Of a stretch of DNA of 64,000 bases, positions 1 through 9,200 are shown piece after piece (within the stretch, counting starts at the first letter, position 1; each line of letters begins with the position of its first letter). A program made the translations under genes and the position numbers. This DNA comes from FEN-1191 sp036490715 (GTDB taxonomy: Bacteria > Pseudomonadota > Gammaproteobacteria > Steroidobacterales > Steroidobacteraceae). Location: assembly GCA_036490715.1 (NCBI GenBank), contig DASXDL010000020.1, positions 20,921 to 84,920 on the forward strand, in the 5' to 3' direction. A model generated the notes under the pieces. The model saw nothing but the letters and a program-made list of their open reading frames with translations, searched no databases and was not told the DNA's origin.

Positions 1-983
1 GGACTACCCACATCGCCGGGCTCGGCCTGCAGCGCGTTGTTGGCGCCCTTGCGATTCACGCGGCCGATGGGTTGGATAGGCGGCAAGTACAGTACATCGA
101 AGCCCATCTCGGACACGTAGGGCAGCCGCGCCTCGACGTCCTTCAAGGTGCCGTGACGTCCAGGATCCGGCGCCGTGGAGCGCGGAAACAGTTCGTACCA
201 GCTGGAGAATTCGGCGCGCTTGCGATCCACGACGATCTCAAGCGATGCGGTGGCCGCCAGACTTCGGTCCGGATAGCGGCCCACGAGGCTCGCGCGCGCT
301 GGATCGAGCGCAAGCGCCTTGAGCGATGCCGTATCCGACATCGGGCCTGAACCGTCTATGGCGCGATCGGAAAGCAGTGAGGCCCAACTGGTCAGAACAC
401 TGGCATCCTCGCCTCGAGCGCGCGCGGCCGACTCGCGCGCAAGCACCGCCCCCACCTGCAGCGCCGCTCGCACATCGGCAAAATCCTCGCGCCGCTCCAG
501 CTCACCGCGCCAGGATTCGAAATGATCCACCCAGGCCGACACCTCGCATCGATAGCGGCCCGGCGCCGGCGGGGTGAATTCGCCGACCCAGACGTCGTTG
601 CCCTGGGCCGACAGGTCGGTGTCGCGGGCAGTCGGTTCCCCGATCTCGGGCGCGTCTCGCGCCGGGGCTGTGCCGAGCGCCTGCCAGCGCATCGTCACCC
701 TGAGCCGGTCGTGCCCATCGGCGAAGCAATGGGCCTCGATGCGCACCGATTCGCCAGCGATGCCCTTGCCGGGGAAGCGCCCGCCATCGATGCTCGGTGA
801 CACCGCATCGATGACGGCGCGGATCCGGCCGTCGTTGATCGCCGGCGCGGCGGGCGCCAACGCACGCGAGTCCGGTGGCGCTTCCGCGGGGCGCAGCGGG
901 GCGGACGGCAGCGGTCTGGTCCGCTCGCGCGGCTCCGCGGTCTTGCTCTCGGGTGGTCCCACACTTACTCGCCGATCAGCCAT
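1..983 (-). CDS. glgE: Alpha-1,4-glucan:maltose-1-phosphate maltosyltransferase, N-terminal part
   Basis: This gene is cut by the window start; about 327 N-terminal residues are present. GlgE transfers maltose from maltose-1-phosphate to the non-reducing end of an alpha-1,4-glucan in the cytoplasm. The visible protein has an unconserved proline- and alanine-rich leader, a beta-sandwich region (SIDGGRFPGKGIAGE onward) and the start of the GH13 catalytic barrel with the family signature around MGFDVLYLPPIQPIGR and the following NRKGANNAL. The active-site residues lie outside the window. The ATG overlaps the last 8 bases of glgB (TATGGCTGA), so the two are probably translationally coupled. Confidence in the family is high because the GH13_3 signature is nearly canonical. 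Confidence 0.93.
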   Translation of the reverse strand, partial: MADRRVSVGPPESKTAEPRERTRPLPSAPLRPAEAPPDSRALAPAAPAINDGRIRAVIDAVSPSIDGGRFPGKGIAGESVRIEAHCFADGHDRLRVTMRWQALGTAPARDAPEIGEPTARDTDLSAQGNDVWVGEFTPPAPGRYRCEVSAWVDHFESWRGELERREDFADVRAALQVGAVLARESAARARGEDASVLTSWASLLSDRAIDGSGPMSDTASLKALALDPARASLVGRYPDRSLAATASLEIVVDRKRAEFSSWYELFPRSTAPDPGRHGTLKDVEARLPYVSEMGFDVLYLPPIQPIGRVNRKGANNALQAEPGDVGS

Positions 984-2853
984 AGGGCTCCCAGCGGAGG
1001 ATGATGGTGGATAGTGGCGGCAGGGTGAGATTAACCGATTCGACCCGGCCGTGCGTGCTCACCGGGACGGATTGCACGGCGCCGAGGTTTCCCCAGCCCG
1101 CGCCGCCGTATTCGCGTGCATCACTGTTTAAGATCTCGCGCCAGATTCCGCCCTTCGGAACGCCGATCAGAAAATTGCTGCGCGGCACCGGGGTGAAATT
1201 GCAGGCGATGAGCACGGGTGGTACATGATCCGCACCCTTGCGCACGAAGGCTATCACGCTGTCGTCCGCGTCGTCGGCCTCCAGCCATTCGAAGCCGTCC
1301 GAAGAAAAATCGATCCGATATAACGCCGGTTCGTTACGGTACACGCGGTTCAGATCGCTCACCCAGCGCTGCATACCTGCGTGCTCAGGCAGAGCCGTCA
1401 CCCACCATTCGAGTTCGCCCTCGTGAGTCCATTCGCGCCGCTGTGCGAACTCGCCGCCCATGAAAAGCAATTTCTTTCCCGGATGTCCCCACATGTAGCC
1501 GTAGAGCGCGCGCAGATTGGCCATCTGCTGCCAGCTGTCGCCCGGCATTTTGCCAATCAACGAACCCTTGCCGTACACCACTTCATCGTGAGACAGCGGC
1601 AATACGAAGTTCTCGTTAAAGGCGTAGACCAGTGAGAACGTCAGCTGTCCGTGGTGATGGCGCCGATAGATCGGGTCTTGCCGCATATACTCCAGCGTAT
1701 CGTGCATCCATCCCATGTTCCATTTCAGGCCGAAGCCAAGGCCACCCATATCGGTCGGACGTGACACCATCGGCCACGCGGTCGATTCCTCGGCAATCAC
1801 GCTCGTGTCCGGATGGTCTCGATACACGGCGCGGTTCAATTCGCGCAGAAACTCGATGGCTTCGAGATTTTCACGACCGCCGAAGCGATTCGCGATCCAT
1901 TCGCCTTGCTTGCGCGCGTAGTCGAGATAGAGCATGGAAGCGACCGCATCGACGCGCAGGCCATCGATGTGGTAGTGCTTCAGCCAGAACAGCGCGGACG
2001 ACACCAAGAAGCTGCGTACTTCGTTGCGTCCGTAATTGAAGATGGCCGAGTTCCATTCCGGATGATGGCCCTGACGTGGATCGGCATGCTCATACAGATG
2101 CGTGCCGTCGAAATAGATCAACCCATGCGCGTCCGCGGGGAAGTGCGACGGTACCCAGTCGAGTAGCACGCCGATGCCCTTTTGGTGCAGGTGATCGACG
2201 AAATACATGAAATCTTGCGGGCTGCCGTAACGCGCAGTGGGCGAAAAATATCCGGTAGTCTGATAGCCCCACGAGCCGTAGAACGGATGCTCGGTCACTG
2301 GCATCAATTCGATGTGCGTGAAGCCCAAACGCAGGATGTAATCCGCCAGTTCGTGGGCGATGTCACGGTAATTGGGTAGATGCCCGTCCTTGCGTCGCCA
2401 GGAGCCAAGATGCAGCTCGTAGATGGACATCGGAGCATCGAGCCCGTTGCGGGCGGCGCGCGCCGCCATCCACTGTGCATCCTGCCACTGCCATTCGAGC
2501 GACCAGATCCTCGAGCCGGTGGCGGGTGGGAGCTCGGAGTAGAAACCCATCGGATCGGCTTTTTCTCCGGTGTAACCGTTAACGCCGGAGGTGATCCGAT
2601 ACTTGTACGCCTGACCACGCTGCGCGATCGGCACCATGCACTCCCAGATTCCGGATCCATCCGAACGCGGGGCCAGCATATCCTCACGGGCGCCCCAGCC
2701 ATTCCAATCGCCGATGACAGTGACGTTGGCGGCGTTCGGCGCCCAAACGCCGAATTCGGCTCCGCCGTTGCCATGCAGGTGACACCCGAGCTTCGAAAAC
2801 AGCTCGCCGTGGCTTCCCTCTTTGAAGAGGTAGATGTCGTGCTCTGTTAACAA
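976..2853 (-). CDS. glgB: 1,4-alpha-glucan branching enzyme
   Basis: GlgB makes alpha-1,6 branches in glycogen-like glucan and is the partner of GlgE. The chosen start is a TTG at 2853, giving 625 residues. It follows an AGGGG ribosome site by 9 bases and begins just before the conserved opening LTEHDIYLFKEGSHGELF. The frame stays open to an ATG at 3051, but that 66-residue extension has no family similarity. Visible parts are the CBM48 domain (AEFGVWAPNAANVTVIGDWN), the GH13 barrel with nucleophile Asp in DGLRVDAVASMLY, acid/base Glu in VIAEEST, and the LPLSHDEVVYGKGSL motif near the transition-state Asp. The length is near the short GlgB forms. It lies directly upstream of glgE. Confidence 0.95.
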   Translation of the reverse strand: MLTEHDIYLFKEGSHGELFSKLGCHLHGNGGAEFGVWAPNAANVTVIGDWNGWGAREDMLAPRSDGSGIWECMVPIAQRGQAYKYRITSGVNGYTGEKADPMGFYSELPPATGSRIWSLEWQWQDAQWMAARAARNGLDAPMSIYELHLGSWRRKDGHLPNYRDIAHELADYILRLGFTHIELMPVTEHPFYGSWGYQTTGYFSPTARYGSPQDFMYFVDHLHQKGIGVLLDWVPSHFPADAHGLIYFDGTHLYEHADPRQGHHPEWNSAIFNYGRNEVRSFLVSSALFWLKHYHIDGLRVDAVASMLYLDYARKQGEWIANRFGGRENLEAIEFLRELNRAVYRDHPDTSVIAEESTAWPMVSRPTDMGGLGFGLKWNMGWMHDTLEYMRQDPIYRRHHHGQLTFSLVYAFNENFVLPLSHDEVVYGKGSLIGKMPGDSWQQMANLRALYGYMWGHPGKKLLFMGGEFAQRREWTHEGELEWWVTALPEHAGMQRWVSDLNRVYRNEPALYRIDFSSDGFEWLEADDADDSVIAFVRKGADHVPPVLIACNFTPVPRSNFLIGVPKGGIWREILNSDAREYGGAGWGNLGAVQSVPVSTHGRVESVNLTLPPLSTIILRWEPYG

Positions 2854-3106
2854 AATATTGTGCCCCTCTCGGGCGGCAAGCAAGCACAAGCGCCATAAGG
2901 ATAGACTCCCGTCACCCTTTGCCTCTGTAAGCCTTCGGTTAGGTCCGGCTGTAGGACTTCGCGCGCGCCCATCAATGGCAGTAGCCGATTCTGTGCACCC
3001 GACACCGGCCAGATCTGTGCGGAACCAGACGGTGCAAGTACATGTCCCCACGACGCGCGGAATATCCGTTGAGTACGCCTACCACCATCCAGCGGAGCAG
3101 CGCCCT

Positions 3107-3878
3107 ATGTACGTCTCCATTGGCCAAATAGATCAGTGGATACAGATTGGCTTCAGCAAAGCCGGCCTTCCGGCAATGCTCTACCTCCACGGCGGCCCCA
3201 GCGGAACTTCGGTGCCGGCCGCCGCTGCCTGGAAGACCTGGGAAGATCATTTCACAGTGGTTCACCGGGACCAGCGCGGTGCCGGTCGCACCTTTCGCAG
3301 AAACGGGGTAGCCGGCTGCGGGCGCCTGAGACCATCGAACGATTGGTGCAGGATGGGATCGAGGTAGCCGAGTACCTGGTGAGCCATCTACCAGCGGCAA
3401 CTGACCCAGGCGCGCCGCTTGCACAACCAAGAAGCCCTGCAGGCCCTGCTCGCCATCGGTCCACCCCCTTACAGCGATTTCAATTCCTTGATTGCCCTGC
3501 GCCAGTGGACCGACTGTCTCACCGAGGGCGAGGGAGATGCGCTAGTCCCACGTCCCACGCCGCTAGCACCTGACTTCAGCGCCGAGGACGTACCCCTCGA
3601 TGCAGCAGGGAGCTGAGTTCTCGCGCCGGCAGCTGCTAGGTGAACTCAATGAGATCGACCTGCCCTCACTCGGCACAAGCTTCGGGGTGCCGATCTTCTT
3701 TTTCGAAGGAACACACGATCCGCAAACACCGATCGAGCTGGCAGAAGAATATCTGGCCTCGATCTCGGCGCCGCATAAGGGACTGGTTCGGTTCGAGGGC
3801 TGCCATCATTTCGTTGTATTCAACCGTCCGGACTTGTTTCTGCACGCGCTGCTGGCCCACGTCCGGCCGCTGTTATGA
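3107..3878 (+). pseudogene. Decayed alpha/beta hydrolase (proline-iminopeptidase-like)
   Basis: The pieces in three frames read in order as one alpha/beta-hydrolase of about 300 residues. Frame 2 from ATG 3107 (GGAG site upstream) gives the oxyanion-hole strand LYLHGGPSGTS and the HRDQRGAGRTF motif. Near 3320-3335 the frame shifts to give ETIERLVQDGIEVAEYL. At about 3388 the sequence jumps to YQRQLTQARRLHNQEALQALL, so a block of several dozen residues that should hold the GxSxG nucleophile is missing. A one-base shift near 3600 leads to the last part, with Asp in FFEGTHDPQTP and His in RFEGCHHFVV. Two frameshifts plus loss of the nucleophile make a functional product very unlikely. Confidence 0.8.
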
Positions 3879-3916
3879 CGCAGGACCGTTGGCGAACACT
3901 CGCCACCGGTCCTGCG
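3879..3916. terminator. Strong hairpin between convergent genes
   Basis: Arms CGCAGGACCG (3879-3888) and CGGTCCTGCG (3907-3916) pair perfectly. Inner arms TGGCGA and TCGCCA continue the stem across one mismatch to a 4-base ACAC loop. It starts one base after the stop of the hydrolase pseudogene and lies 19 bases beyond the stop of the minus-strand gene at 3936, the usual place for a bidirectional terminator. No clear T-tract follows on either side, so it may act only as an RNA 3' end stabiliser. Confidence 0.65.
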
Positions 3917-3935
3917 ACTATTACCCGTTAGCTTT

Positions 3936-4511
3936 TCAATGGGGCTGGTCGCTGGTATCGGTCGGCGCCGGGGTCGAATTCGCAGGCGCGGTAGTTCCGG
4001 AGTCCGGCGTGCTCGGCGCAGAAATCTGCGGCGTGTCGACCGACGGAGCGGCGGGCGTCGACGAGGCCGCATCGTTCGGCGGCGGCGGCGTCGAATCGCT
4101 GGACTTTGAGCTGTCCGAACTGTCCGACTTATTCGAACTGCTGTGCCTGGATGACTTGGAGTTTGATTCGCCAGCCGTGGCAACCCGCTTACGACCGGAG
4201 GACGCCTTCGACGGACTCGCGGACTGGGTGGCGCTATCGTCCGTGGCCGTGGTGCTGGGACTCGGCGTCATTGCAGCTGCCGCGGGCGCATCCGGCGGGC
4301 TCGCCGCCGGCGCACTCGGGGCGGCCGCGCTCGGGGCCATAGCATCAGGTACGGTGGCCGCCGGCGCTGCGACGGCTGGGACCGGTGCGGTATTGCGCGC
4401 GAGTTCACTTTCCTGCTTGGCGCGCACTGCAAACACCGATACGCCGATTCCGAACACCACGGCGAGGCCAGCACCAATCACCATCTTGCTAGTCGCGTGT
4501 GAATTCATCAT
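3936..4511 (-). CDS. Membrane-anchored Pro/Ala/Ser-rich low-complexity protein
   Basis: I do not recognise a family. The ATG at 4511, directly followed by a second ATG, sits after a GGGAGA ribosome site; the open frame to 4574 is not needed. The 191-residue product begins with a short basic segment and one hydrophobic helix (MVIGAGLAVVFGIGVSVFAV), which looks like an uncleaved anchor. It then has a long Ala/Pro/Thr-rich stretch, a basic patch (SGRKRVA) and a Ser/Lys/Asp-rich run before a Pro-rich end. Such a tail is probably disordered and likely lies in the periplasm. Low complexity makes homology searches unreliable. Coding status is supported by the ribosome site and the anchor. Confidence 0.6.
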   Translation of the reverse strand: MMNSHATSKMVIGAGLAVVFGIGVSVFAVRAKQESELARNTAPVPAVAAPAATVPDAMAPSAAAPSAPAASPPDAPAAAAMTPSPSTTATDDSATQSASPSKASSGRKRVATAGESNSKSSRHSSSNKSDSSDSSKSSDSTPPPPNDAASSTPAAPSVDTPQISAPSTPDSGTTAPANSTPAPTDTSDQPH

Positions 4512-4809
4512 CTGGGGATCTCCCTTCAATGGATGGACGTTGGGAATTGTTTTATCGTGCCCGCTTGCTCGCACCCATAAGCCGAACAGAAAACTCTCCT
4601 TCCCGCAGACCTACGTCGCCGACGCTGGAAAACAAGTATGTTATTGATATCGACACATTTTTGATGGTCGCGACGGCAAACACCTACAAGCGTCGTCAAC
4701 TGATATTCTGTGGACCGTTGAGGTGCTTGCGGCGGAAAGAAAATAAAGTGCGCTGGTTAAGCAATCGTTCAGCTGATTTCTGTACCGATAGGGCGCGACC
4801 GGTCGACCC

Positions 4810-5979
4810 ATGGTGCGTGGCTTGAAGGTATCGACGGTGCCCACCTCCGCCCGACCGTGGTCGCGCGCCGCTGCGGTTGACCGCGTTATCGACGCGGTAA
4901 TCGATGCGGGTGCCATCGTCGGGATGGAAATAGTCGCAGCACTCGACGGCGCTATCGTGTATCACCGCACCGCCGGCTTGGCGGACCGCGAATCGCGCCG
5001 CCCGGTACAGCCGCACGACACCTTCCGTCTTGCCTCGATGACCAAGGCGATCGTCAGCGTGACGGCGCTGGCGCTGGTCGACCGCGACGTGCTGCATCTG
5101 CAGGATCCAGTCACACGCTGGTTGCCGGACTTTCGGCCACGCCTGCACGACGGTCGCGAGCCGGTCATCACAATCCGGCACCTGTTGACACACTCAGCCG
5201 GCCTCAACTACGGATTCTTGGAAGCTGCCGACGGCCCGTACCGCCAGTTGGGAATCTCCGACGGGCTGGATCAGGCCCCAGTGACACTGCAGGAGAACAT
5301 CCGACGCATTGCGGCCGCGCCACTGCTGTTTGATCCGGGCGAGCGCTGGAACTACTCGGTCAGCGTCGATGTACTCGGTGCGGTTATCGAGCGCGCGACG
5401 GAGGCGACGCTTCCTGAAGCAGTGCGCACGCTCGTGACCGGACCTTTGGCCATGGACAGCCTGCAGTTCGTGGCATCGCGTGACCAATTCATCGTCACGC
5501 CGTACGCCGACGCAACACCGGAGCCAGTCCGGATGAGCAACCCATTTCGCCTCACCTTCGTCGGCGGAACCATCGACTTCGCACCCGAGCGAGCATACGA
5601 CCGTAACGCCTTTCCGTCCGGCGGGACCGGCATGGTCGGTACCGCTGTCGACTATCTGCACTTTCTCGAGGCGATTCGCACTGGAGGTGCCCCGGTGCTG
5701 GAGCCGCCCACAGCAGCCGCCATGACGCGCAGCGCGCTGGGGGCACTCGGGCCCAATCCCGGTTGCGGATTCGGCTTGGGCGTCCAGGTACTGGCAGATC
5801 CGGTGGCCGCTCAGACATCGATGAATCCAGGCTCCTGGAGCTGGGGCGGAGTCTATGGGACCCATTTCTGGGTAGATCCGGTGGCCGCGCTGTCGGTCGT
5901 CGTGCTGACCAACACCTCGCTAGCCGGGACCTTCGGTGAGTTCCCCAGCGCCCTGCAGCGCGCCGCCTATCCGGCCTAG
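4810..5979 (+). CDS. Serine hydrolase, class C beta-lactamase/esterase family
   Basis: This 389-residue protein belongs to the beta-lactamase-like serine hydrolases (EstB and D-aminopeptidase relatives). The nucleophile motif SMTK is at residues 76-79, the second-motif tyrosine in NYSVSVD is near 182, and the third motif position is WGG near 345 in place of KTG. That pattern is typical of esterases rather than true beta-lactamases. No clear signal peptide is visible, so it may be cytoplasmic. The 235 bases upstream are relatively AT-rich and probably hold its promoter. The small DUF2905 gene follows after 5 bases and the 5-oxoprolinase gene soon after, suggesting one transcript. The natural substrate cannot be told from sequence. 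Confidence 0.9.
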   Translation: MVRGLKVSTVPTSARPWSRAAAVDRVIDAVIDAGAIVGMEIVAALDGAIVYHRTAGLADRESRRPVQPHDTFRLASMTKAIVSVTALALVDRDVLHLQDPVTRWLPDFRPRLHDGREPVITIRHLLTHSAGLNYGFLEAADGPYRQLGISDGLDQAPVTLQENIRRIAAAPLLFDPGERWNYSVSVDVLGAVIERATEATLPEAVRTLVTGPLAMDSLQFVASRDQFIVTPYADATPEPVRMSNPFRLTFVGGTIDFAPERAYDRNAFPSGGTGMVGTAVDYLHFLEAIRTGGAPVLEPPTAAAMTRSALGALGPNPGCGFGLGVQVLADPVAAQTSMNPGSWSWGGVYGTHFWVDPVAALSVVVLTNTSLAGTFGEFPSALQRAAYPA

Positions 5980-5984
5980 ACGCT

Positions 5985-6185
5985 ATGCGATTCTGGTTGA
6001 TCATCGCCGGGTGTATCCTCATCGCGCTCGGATTGCTATGGCCGCTGCTGCCAGGCCTTGGGCTAGGGCGGCTGCCCGGCGACATCGCCATTCACCGACG
6101 CGGTTTCGAGCTCTACTTCCCGATCACCACCTGCATCATCGTCTCGATCGTGGTGTCGCTGATCCTCTGGTGCCTGCGCAAGTAG
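5985..6185 (+). CDS. DUF2905 family small membrane protein
   Basis: A 66-residue protein with two hydrophobic helices: residues 3-25 (FWLIIAGCILIALGLLW) and about 44-63 (FPITTCIIVSIVVSLILW). They are joined by the conserved loop LGRLPGDIAIHRRGFELYFP, which is the hallmark of DUF2905. Function is unknown across the family; it is presumably an inner-membrane protein. It sits between a serine hydrolase and 5-oxoprolinase with only a few bases between genes. Length matches the family. Confidence 0.88.
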   Translation: MRFWLIIAGCILIALGLLWPLLPGLGLGRLPGDIAIHRRGFELYFPITTCIIVSIVVSLILWCLRK

Positions 6186-6204
6186 CAACCGATCGGGTAA
6201 CTGG

Positions 6205-9200
6205 GTGAAGCGCCAGTGGCAGTTCTGGATCGACCGCGGCGGCACGTTCACCGATCTGGTGGCGCGCCGGCCCGATGGCCGGCTGCTCACACATAAATTG
6301 CTGTCAGACAATCCGGAGCGCTACCCGGATGCGACCGTGCACGGCATCAGAGAACTACTTGGCCTGTCGCCCGGGCAACCCATACCGGTGGATCAGATTG
6401 AAGCGGTGAAGATGGGCACCACCGTCGCCACCAACGCACTGCTGCAGCGACAGGGCGCGCGCGTGGCGTTCGTCACCACCGCGGGGTTTGCCGATGCCCT
6501 GGTCATCGGTTACCAGAATCGGCCCAAGATTTTTGCATTGCAGATCGTGCGTCCTGCGCCGCTCTATGAGCTCGCGATCGAAGTGCGCGAACGCATCGGC
6601 GCCCACGGCGATGTCATCCGAGCGCTCGATCTGGACGATGCCAGAGCGCAGCTGCGCAGCGCACACGCCTTGGGCCTGCGCGCCTGTGCGATCTGTCTGA
6701 TGCATGGCTACCGGTATCCACAGCACGAACGTGAACTGGCGGCGATCGCTGCCGAATCTGGTTTTTCGCACATCAGCCTATCGCACCAAGCAAGCCCACT
6801 GATGAAATTCGTTGCCCGCGGCGATACCACCGTAGCCGACGCCTACCTGTCGCCGATCCTGCGCAGCTACATCGAACGCCTGAATTCACTGCTGCCCGGC
6901 ATCGCGCTGCAAGTCATGCAATCCTCTGGCGGCTTAGTCGATGCGGCGCGACTCCAGGGCAAGGACGCGATCCTATCGGGGCCGGCCGGCGGCATCGTCG
7001 GGGCCGTGCGCACCGCCGCGTTGGCAGGCATAGACCGCATGATCACCTTCGACATGGGTGGCACGTCGACCGATGTCAGCCATTACGCCGGCGAATTCGA
7101 GCGCGGCTTTGATACCGAGATCGACGGCGTGCGGCTGCGCACACCGGTGTTGCAGATCCATACCGTGGCGGCTGGCGGTGGTTCGATCTGCACCTTCGAC
7201 GGTCTGCGGCTGCGTGTCGGCCCGGATTCCGCCGGCGCCGTACCCGGTCCGGCCGCCTATCGGCGCGGCGGCCCGCTCACGGTCACGGACTGCAACGTCC
7301 TATTGGGAAAACTGCGCGCCGAATGCTTTCCACGACTATTCGGAGCAGGTGGCGATCAGGAGCTCGACAGCGCAGCAGCGCGCCAGCAATTCGAGCGGCT
7401 CGCTCAGAACCTGGCCGCAGCGACCGGCCGCACGCATAGCGTCGAGCAGATCGCCAGCGGATTTCTGCAAGTGGCAGTCGATAACATGGCCAACGCGGTG
7501 AAGAAAATCTCGGTGCAGCGTGGCTACGACGTCGGCCGGTACACGCTGGTGACCTTTGGCGGCGCCGGCGGCCAGCACGCTTGCCTGGTGGCGGACGCGC
7601 TCGGCATTCGCAGCGTATTCGTGCATCCTCTGGCCGGGGTTCTGTCGGCCTACGGCATGGGACTGGCGGATCGCCGCGTGCTGCGCCTACGGGCGATCGA
7701 AGCGCCGCTCGCTGGGCCCACCCTGGCTAGCCTTAAGTCCTCAGCGGCTGAGCTTACCGCCGTGGTCCGCCATGAACTCATCGAACAGGGAATCGCAGTC
7801 GAACAGATCCGAACCGAGGCGCGCTGTGGACTCAAATATCAGGGCACCGACTCGACGCTGGAATGCGCTTTGCAGTCGCAATCGGCAATGATCGCGGCTT
7901 TTGAGGCTCAATACCGACAGCGATTCGGCTTTCTGCTGCCAGAGCGTCCGCTGGTGGTGGAATCGCTAATCGTCGAGGGCATCGGATCGCAGGGCGATGG
8001 CGCCGAGCCGGCCACTGAGCTGGCCGCGCGCCAGCACCCACTGCACCCCCTGGCCACTCACCCGGTGTTCTGCGCCGGGCAGTGGTGCGATACGCCGTTC
8101 TACGAGCGTGACACGCTGCGAGCCGGTGATCTCATCGATGGCCCTGCCGTCATCCGCGAACCCAACGCCACCACGGTGCTGGAACCCGGGTGGCGGGCGA
8201 CCGTCAGACCGCTGAATCACCTGCTTCTGAACCGAATTGCGCCTTTGCATCGCGACCGATCGCGCGCGCTGGGCGTCGATCCGGTGCGACTTGAGTTGTT
8301 CAATAACCTCTTCATGTCGATCGCCGAGCAGATGGGGGTAACACTCGCCAAGACCGCACTGTCGGTCAATATCAAGGAACGTCTGGACTTCTCGTGCGCG
8401 CTGTTCGATGCCGCCGGGGCACTGATCGCCAATGCGCCGCACATGCCGGTTCACCTGGGATCGATGGGCGAATCGGTGCAATCGGTGTTGGCAACGCACG
8501 CGAGCTCGATGCGGGACGGCGATGTGTACCTCGTGAATGCGCCCTACGCCGGCGGCACGCATTTGCCGGATGTCACCGCGGTCATGCCGGTATACGCGGA
8601 CCGGGACACCGCGCGGCCGGATTTCTTCGTCGCCGCACGCGGCCACCACGCCGATATAGGGGGCATCACACCTGGGTCGATGCCGGCCAATTCTTTCCAT
8701 ATCGATCAAGAAGGCATTCTGCTCGACAACGTATTGGCAGTTCGCGCCGGGCGACTGCTCGAGACCGAGCTGCGGGCCTTACTAGGCACCGGCCGCTATC
8801 CGGCGCGCAACATCGATCAGAACATTGCCGACCTGCGCGCACAGGTCGCGGCCTGCCAGAGCGGCGCACTGGAACTGCATCGCTCGATCGATCAGTTCGG
8901 CCTCGAGGTGGTGCGCGCCTACATGAGCCACGTGCAGGATCATGCCGAGGAGCTGGTACGGCGTGCCATCGGAGCGCTCAAGGACGGTCAGTTCGACTAC
9001 GAATTGGACGACGGTGCCAGAATCCGCGTGCGGCTGAGCATCGACCGGGAACAGCGCGCCGCCACCGTGGATTTCACCGGCACCAGTGCCCAGCAGCACG
9101 GCAACTTCAATGCGCCGCGCGCGATCGCGCGCGCCGCCGTGCTGTATGTGTTCAGAACGCTGGTGACCGAGGACATCCCCATGAACGCCGGCTGCGCCCG

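Noticed and set aside
2854..3051. N-terminal extension of glgB to an ATG at 3051
   Set aside because: The 66 extra residues do not resemble branching enzymes, and a good ribosome site precedes the TTG at 2853.
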